Source: Ruminococcus sp. (GTDB lineage Bacteria; Bacillota; Clostridia; Oscillospirales; Acutalibacteraceae). From it: a DNA stretch of 8,479 nucleotides. The position numbers and the translations under genes are program-made. The stretch covers positions 1-8,479 of the forward strand of contig JAMPAE010000058.1 of NCBI GenBank assembly GCA_023667385.1. The letters are read 5' to 3'. Each line of letters opens with the position of its first letter. The first letter of the stretch is position 1. This document shows positions 5,265-8,479 of the stretch, in pieces. The notes under the pieces were generated by a model. It was not told the DNA's origin, did not search any database, and saw nothing but the letters and a program-made list of their open reading frames with translations.

Positions 5265-5560
5265 TGAGTAAGTTAGCACATGACATCATCCTCAAGCCCA
5301 TCATCACAGAAGAAAGCATGATGGGAACAGAAATGAAGAAGTACACCTTCAAGGTTGCAAAAGACGCTAACAAAGCTGAAATTGCAAAAGCAGTTGAAGA
5401 AGTTTTCGGTGTTAAGGTTGCCAAAGTCAACACAATGAACTGCAAAGGTCATTTGAGAAGATACGGTCGCTTTGAGGGTTACACCGCAGCATGGAAAAAG
5501 GCTATCGTAACTCTTACCGAAGATTCAAACACCATTGATTTCTTCGATGGTCTTCTTTAA
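5264..5560 (+). CDS. rplW: 50S ribosomal protein L23 (uL23)
   Basis: A 98-residue protein of normal length whose ATG shares one base with the rplD stop codon (TAATG at 5262-5266), so translation is probably coupled. GAGGAGG (5247-5253) lies inside the end of rplD. Recognition: HDIILKPIITEESM at the start, KYTFKVAKDANKAEIAKAVE, then VFGVKVAKVNTMN and the GRFEGYTAAWKKAIVTL strand. L23 sits at the outer end of the peptide exit tunnel and docks trigger factor and the signal recognition particle. The Glu-containing docking surface cannot be judged by eye. An 87-nt gap follows before rplB. Confidence 0.97.
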   Translation: MSKLAHDIILKPIITEESMMGTEMKKYTFKVAKDANKAEIAKAVEEVFGVKVAKVNTMNCKGHLRRYGRFEGYTAAWKKAIVTLTEDSNTIDFFDGLL

Positions 5561-5590
5561 TCGCTGATCAACTAAGTTACAAACCAATCC

Positions 5591-5632
5591 GGTGGTAATG
5601 TATGGAGATCGACATTCTCCGCTAAACCATTA
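5591..5632 (+). other. Possible hairpin between rplW and rplB
   Basis: GGAGA (5604-5608) pairs with TCTCC (5616-5620) around a 7-nt loop. TAATG (5596-5600) can pair outside it with CATTA (5628-5632), leaving unequal internal loops of 3 and 7 nt. It ends exactly before the rplB binding site AAGGAG (5633-5638). There is no T run, so it is not a terminator. It could affect access to the rplB start or be a processing site; it could also be chance. Confidence 0.35.
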
Positions 5633-5647
5633 TAAGGAGTGAAACAA

Positions 5648-6481
5648 ATGTCAATTCGTGTTATGAAGTCTGTTACAAACGGCACACGTAATATGTCGTA
5701 CACAGACTACTCGGGTCTTTCAAAGAACGGCCCGGAGAGAAGCCTTCTTGCTCCTCTCAACAAAAAGAGCGGACGTAACAGCTACGGCCGTATCACCGTT
5801 CGTCACCGTGGCGGCGGAAACAGAAGAAAATATCGTATCATTGACTTTAAGAGAGATAAAGTTGATGTAAAGGCAACAGTAGTTTCTCTTGAATACGATC
5901 CTAACAGATCGGCTCACATCGCTCTTCTTCAATATGAAGACGGTGAAAAGAGATACATCATTGCTCCCGAAGGACTTAAGGTAGGCGATACAGTTGAAGC
6001 CGGCGTAAATGCTGACATCAAACCGGGTAACGCACTTGCACTTGTAAACATCCCAACAGGTACTCTTGTTCACAACGTTGAACTTTATCCGGGCAGAGGC
6101 GGTCAGCTTGCTCGTGCAGCAGGTAACTCAGCACAGCTTATGGCTAAAGAAGGCGGCTATGCACTTCTCAGACTTCCGTCATCAGAGCTTCGTAAGGTTT
6201 CGGATAAATGCATGGCAACAATCGGTGTTGTTGGCAACGGTGACCACGAGAATGTTAAGATCGGTAAGGCAGGACGTACTCGTCACCTCGGTATCAGACC
6301 TACAGTTCGTGGTTCTGTAATGAACCCGAATGACCATCCGCACGGTGGTGGTGAAGGTAAATCACCAGTTGGCCGTCCCGGACCTGTTACCCCGTGGGGC
6401 AAGCCTGCTCTCGGCTACAAGACTCGTGCTAAGAAGAATCGTTCAGACAAGCTTATTGTTAAGCGTCGTAACGACAAATAA
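5648..6481 (+). CDS. rplB: 50S ribosomal protein L2 (uL2)
   Basis: I choose ATG 5648: AAGGAG (5633-5638) is 9 nt upstream, whereas GTG 5639 abuts that site directly. The product has 277 residues, normal for the family. It shows the RNA-binding block SGRNSYGRITVRHRGGGN with RRKYRIIDFKR, then an OB-fold region (VVSLEYDPNRSAHIALL), an SH3-like middle with PGRGGQLARAAGNSAQLMAK, and the C-terminal HPHGGGEGKSPVGRPGP. The HPHGGG loop with His at about residues 230 and 232 lies by the peptidyl transferase centre; the equivalent His in E. coli L2 is important for activity. L2 helps join the subunits and place the tRNAs. It is separated from rplW by an unusual 87-nt gap and from rpsS by only 25 nt. Confidence 0.98.
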   Translation: MSIRVMKSVTNGTRNMSYTDYSGLSKNGPERSLLAPLNKKSGRNSYGRITVRHRGGGNRRKYRIIDFKRDKVDVKATVVSLEYDPNRSAHIALLQYEDGEKRYIIAPEGLKVGDTVEAGVNADIKPGNALALVNIPTGTLVHNVELYPGRGGQLARAAGNSAQLMAKEGGYALLRLPSSELRKVSDKCMATIGVVGNGDHENVKIGKAGRTRHLGIRPTVRGSVMNPNDHPHGGGEGKSPVGRPGPVTPWGKPALGYKTRAKKNRSDKLIVKRRNDK

Positions 6482-6506
6482 CGGTCGATGAAAGGAGCTA
6501 AGAATA

Positions 6507-6788
6507 ATGAGCAGAAGCACTAAAAAAGGACCTTTCGTGCAACCGAAGTTATACGAAAGAGTCATCAAAATGAATGAAAAGGGCGAAAAAATCGTTCTTA
6601 AAACATGGAGCCGCAGCTCCACAATCTTCCCCGATTTCGTTGGCCACACATTTGCTGTTCATGACGGACGCAAGCACGTTCCTGTTTATGTAACAGAGGA
6701 CATGGTAGGTCACAAGCTCGGCGAATTTGCTCCGACACGTACCTTCAGAGGTCACGCCGGTTCAAAAACATCAAACAACGGTAAATAA
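6507..6788 (+). CDS. rpsS: 30S ribosomal protein S19 (uS19)
   Basis: A complete protein of 93 residues, the usual size. AAAGGAG (6491-6497) lies 9 nt before the ATG. The MSRSTKKGPFVQPKL start, TWSRSSTIFPDFVGHTFAVH, and the GRKHVPVYVTEDMVGHKLGE and FAPTRTFRGH blocks are all signatures of S19. The protein binds the top of the 30S head with S13 and contacts the 50S subunit through the intersubunit bridges and the A-site tRNA. The tail beyond GHAG is short and basic, as usual. Nothing odd was noticed. It follows rplB by 25 nt and precedes rplV by 23 nt, in the standard S10 order. Confidence 0.98.
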   Translation: MSRSTKKGPFVQPKLYERVIKMNEKGEKIVLKTWSRSSTIFPDFVGHTFAVHDGRKHVPVYVTEDMVGHKLGEFAPTRTFRGHAGSKTSNNGK

Positions 6789-6811
6789 TCAGTCGAAAGG
6801 AGTGTATTGCT

Positions 6812-7144
6812 ATGCAAGCAACTGCAAAAGTAACATACGTTCGTATTGCACCTCGTAAGGTTCAGATCGTTCTTGACCTTATCCGCAATCAGAGCGTTGA
6901 AAAAGCTGAAGCAATCCTTAAATACACGCCTAAGGCTGCGTGTGAGGTTGTTTCCAAGCTGTTGACATCTGCTGTGGCAAACGCAGAGAACAAAGATATG
7001 GACACATCAAGACTTTATGTTTCTGAATGCTTCGTTAACCAGGGTCCGACTCTTAAAAGAATCAGACCGAGAGCACAGGGCAGAGCGTTCCGTATCAACA
7101 AGAAAACATCGCATATTACCCTTGTACTCAAGGAAGCAGAATAA
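6812..7144 (+). CDS. rplV: 50S ribosomal protein L22 (uL22)
   Basis: A 110-residue protein of normal length with AAAGGAG (6796-6802) at 9-nt spacing. Recognition rests on VRIAPRKVQIVLDLIR, the KAACEVVSKLLTSAVANAEN helix, and the C-terminal beta hairpin GPTLKRIRPRAQGRAFRI (about residues 78-95) followed by KKTSHITLVL. That hairpin reaches into the exit tunnel opposite the L4 loop. Deletions there give macrolide resistance in other bacteria, and it is intact here. L22 touches all six domains of 23S rRNA. It lies 19 nt before rpsC. Confidence 0.98.
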   Translation: MQATAKVTYVRIAPRKVQIVLDLIRNQSVEKAEAILKYTPKAACEVVSKLLTSAVANAENKDMDTSRLYVSECFVNQGPTLKRIRPRAQGRAFRINKKTSHITLVLKEAE

Positions 7145-7163
7145 GTGAGGAGGAGGTAAGACA

Positions 7164-7865
7164 ATGGGTCAGAAAGTTAATCCGAACGGCTTGAGAGTCG
7201 GTGTTATTAAGGATTGGGAATCTCGTTGGTATGCAGACAAGAAAGACTTTGGCGATCAGCTCGTTGAAGACTACAATCTTCGTGAATATCTCCTTGAAAC
7301 ACTTGCTCCTGCCGGAGTACCAAAGGTTGAAATCGAACGTGACGCAAAGCGTGTTCGAATCAACATTCATGTTGCAAAGCCAGGTATGGTTATCGGCCGT
7401 GGCGGCGCAGAGATTGAAAAGCTCAAGGCAACACTTGAAAAGAAGCTTGGCAAGAGCGTTTCTCTCAACATCATTGAAATCAAGAATCCTGATGTCAATG
7501 CTCAGCTTGTTGCTGAAAACATTGCTTCACAGCTCGAAAGAAGAATCGCCTTCCGTCGTGCTCTCAAGCAGTCAATCGGCCGTGCAATGAAGCTTGGCGC
7601 AAGGGGTATCAAAATTCAGGCTTCAGGTCGTCTTAACGGCGCTGAAATCGCAAGAAGCGAAACCTATAAAGAGGGTACAATTCCTCTTCAGACAATTCGT
7701 GCTGACATTGATTATGGTTTTGCTGAAGCAAAAACAACCTATGGCCGTATCGGCGTTAAGGTTTGGATTTATACCGGCGAAGTTCTTCAAGTTTCTAACA
7801 ACACAGAACGTCAGAGACCTGAACGCCGCCGCAGAAACAATCGCAGGGAAGGAGGAGCTAAATAA
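7164..7865 (+). CDS. rpsC: 30S ribosomal protein S3 (uS3)
   Basis: A complete 233-residue protein. AGGAGGAGG (7148-7156) lies 7 nt before the ATG, one of the strongest sites here. It opens with MGQKVNPNGLRVGVI, a constant S3 start. The type II KH domain carries the GRGG loop at residues 78-81 (PGMVIGRGGAEIEKL). Arg131, Arg132 and Lys135 in FRRALKQ match the residues of the mRNA helicase site at the 30S entry tunnel known in E. coli. The C-terminal domain includes GRLNGAEIARSE and the YGRIGVKVWIYTGE strand pair. The last 15 residues form a basic RRRRNNRR tail. The stop overlaps the rplP start by one base (TAATG). Confidence 0.98.
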   Translation: MGQKVNPNGLRVGVIKDWESRWYADKKDFGDQLVEDYNLREYLLETLAPAGVPKVEIERDAKRVRINIHVAKPGMVIGRGGAEIEKLKATLEKKLGKSVSLNIIEIKNPDVNAQLVAENIASQLERRIAFRRALKQSIGRAMKLGARGIKIQASGRLNGAEIARSETYKEGTIPLQTIRADIDYGFAEAKTTYGRIGVKVWIYTGEVLQVSNNTERQRPERRRRNNRREGGAK

Positions 7866-8296
7866 TGTTATTACCTAAGCGTGTAAAACGCCGTAAAGTG
7901 CAGCGTGGTCGCCTTAAAGGCACAGCTCACAAGGGCAACAAAGTTACTTACGGTGATTTCGGTCTTGTAGCTCTCGAACCCTCATGGATCACTTCAAGAC
8001 AAATTGAAGCAGCCCGTATCGCAATGACACGTTACATCAAGCGTGGCGGTCAGGTTTGGATCAAGATTTTCCCGGATAAGCCGATTACAGAAAAGCCGGC
8101 TGAAACCCGAATGGGTTCAGGTAAAGGTTCACCCGAATATTGGGTAGCTGTTGTTAAGCCGGGCAGAGTTATGTTTGAAATTGCAGGCGTTGACGAAGCA
8201 CTTGCACGTGAGGCTATGCGTCTTGCTGCAAACAAGCTCCCAATCAAATGCAAATTCGTAACCAAAGCAGAGCAGGATAAGGAAGGTGAACAGTAA
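7865..8296 (+). CDS. rplP: 50S ribosomal protein L16 (uL16)
   Basis: A complete 143-residue protein, standard for bacteria. Its ATG shares one base with the rpsC stop. AAGGAGG (7849-7855), inside the end of rpsC, is 9 nt away, so coupling is likely. Typical blocks are MLLPKRVKRRKVQRGRLKG, the EPSWITSRQIEAARIAMTR helix, GGQVWIKIFPDKPITEKP, and RMGSGKGSPEYWVAVVKPG, which includes the Arg that some proteobacteria hydroxylate. L16 is a late assembly protein that helps place the A-site tRNA near the 5S rRNA and central protuberance. Its end overlaps the rpmC start by one base. Confidence 0.98.
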   Translation: MLLPKRVKRRKVQRGRLKGTAHKGNKVTYGDFGLVALEPSWITSRQIEAARIAMTRYIKRGGQVWIKIFPDKPITEKPAETRMGSGKGSPEYWVAVVKPGRVMFEIAGVDEALAREAMRLAANKLPIKCKFVTKAEQDKEGEQ

Positions 8297-8479
8297 TGAA
8301 AGCAAGTGAAATCAGAAAACTGTCCGCCGAAGAGATGGACGCAAAGCTCGCAGAGCTCAAGAAAGAGCTTTTCAATCTTCGCTTCCAGCAGGCTGTTAAT
8401 CAGCTTGATAATCCGATGAGAATCAGTGCTGTTAAGAAGGATATTGCAAGAATTAAGACTGTTCAGCGTGATATTGAGC
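8296..8479 (+). CDS. rpmC: 50S ribosomal protein L29 (uL29), 3' end outside window
   Basis: ATG 8296 overlaps the rplP stop (TAATG), with GGAAGGTG (8281-8288) 7 nt upstream. Sixty-one codons are visible, beginning MKASEIRKLSAEEMDAKLAE and continuing through ELKKELFNLRFQQA, the family signature, to IARIKTVQRDIE. The protein is two long helices in a coiled hairpin and is usually about 65-70 residues, so only a few residues are missing at the right edge. L29 sits beside L23 at the tunnel exit and helps dock targeting factors. The next gene in the standard order would be rpsQ. Confidence 0.96.
   Translation, partial: MKASEIRKLSAEEMDAKLAELKKELFNLRFQQAVNQLDNPMRISAVKKDIARIKTVQRDIE

Noticed and set aside
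5639..5647. GTG 5639 as the rplB start
   Set aside because: AAGGAG directly abuts it, so spacing is impossible. ATG 5648 has 9-nt spacing and gives the normal L2 length.

Overview
The window comes from a low-to-moderate-GC Gram-positive bacterium, most likely a gut-type member of the Clostridia. Three things suggest this: the canonical Firmicutes S10 ribosomal gene order, strong AGGAGG-type ribosome binding sites before almost every gene, and short lipoproteins with Cys-rich lipoboxes. The Oscillospiraceae/Ruminococcaceae are a guess from the look of the ribosomal proteins. I could not run a search to confirm this.

Left part (about 1-2961): cell-surface and secreted functions. The window opens inside the 3' end of a gene whose product resembles the C-terminus of DUF5696-type, glycoside-hydrolase-like proteins. 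A small lipoprotein of unknown role follows (620-1051). Next is a 486-base AT-rich stretch with a stem-loop and a promoter containing a tandem TTGACA repeat. It leads into a two-gene unit: a secreted matrixin-like zinc metalloprotease (HExxHxxGxxD, 1538-2212) and a lipoprotein whose ATG overlaps the protease stop codon (2209-2961). An intrinsic terminator (2973-3016) closes the unit.

Middle (3157-3578): a strong sigma-A type promoter (TTGACA, 17 bp, TAAACT with an extended -10 TG) starts a structured leader of about 390 nt ahead of rpsJ. The leader holds several hairpins. One is a textbook intrinsic terminator (3456-3481) nested inside a perfect 12-bp helix. This points to control of the S10 operon by transcription attenuation and is the most interesting regulatory signal here.

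Right part (3579-8479): the S10 operon in standard order, rpsJ-rplC-rplD-rplW-rplB-rpsS-rplV-rpsC-rplP-rpmC, all on the + strand. rpmC is cut by the right edge. Spacing is mostly 0-25 nt or a 1-nt TAATG overlap. The exceptions are two longer gaps, before rplC (97 nt) and before rplB (87 nt, with a possible hairpin). The products are ribosomal proteins of the 50S and 30S subunits, so the operon gives coordinated output of assembly components. I see no tRNA, rRNA, CRISPR array, transposase or prophage gene.
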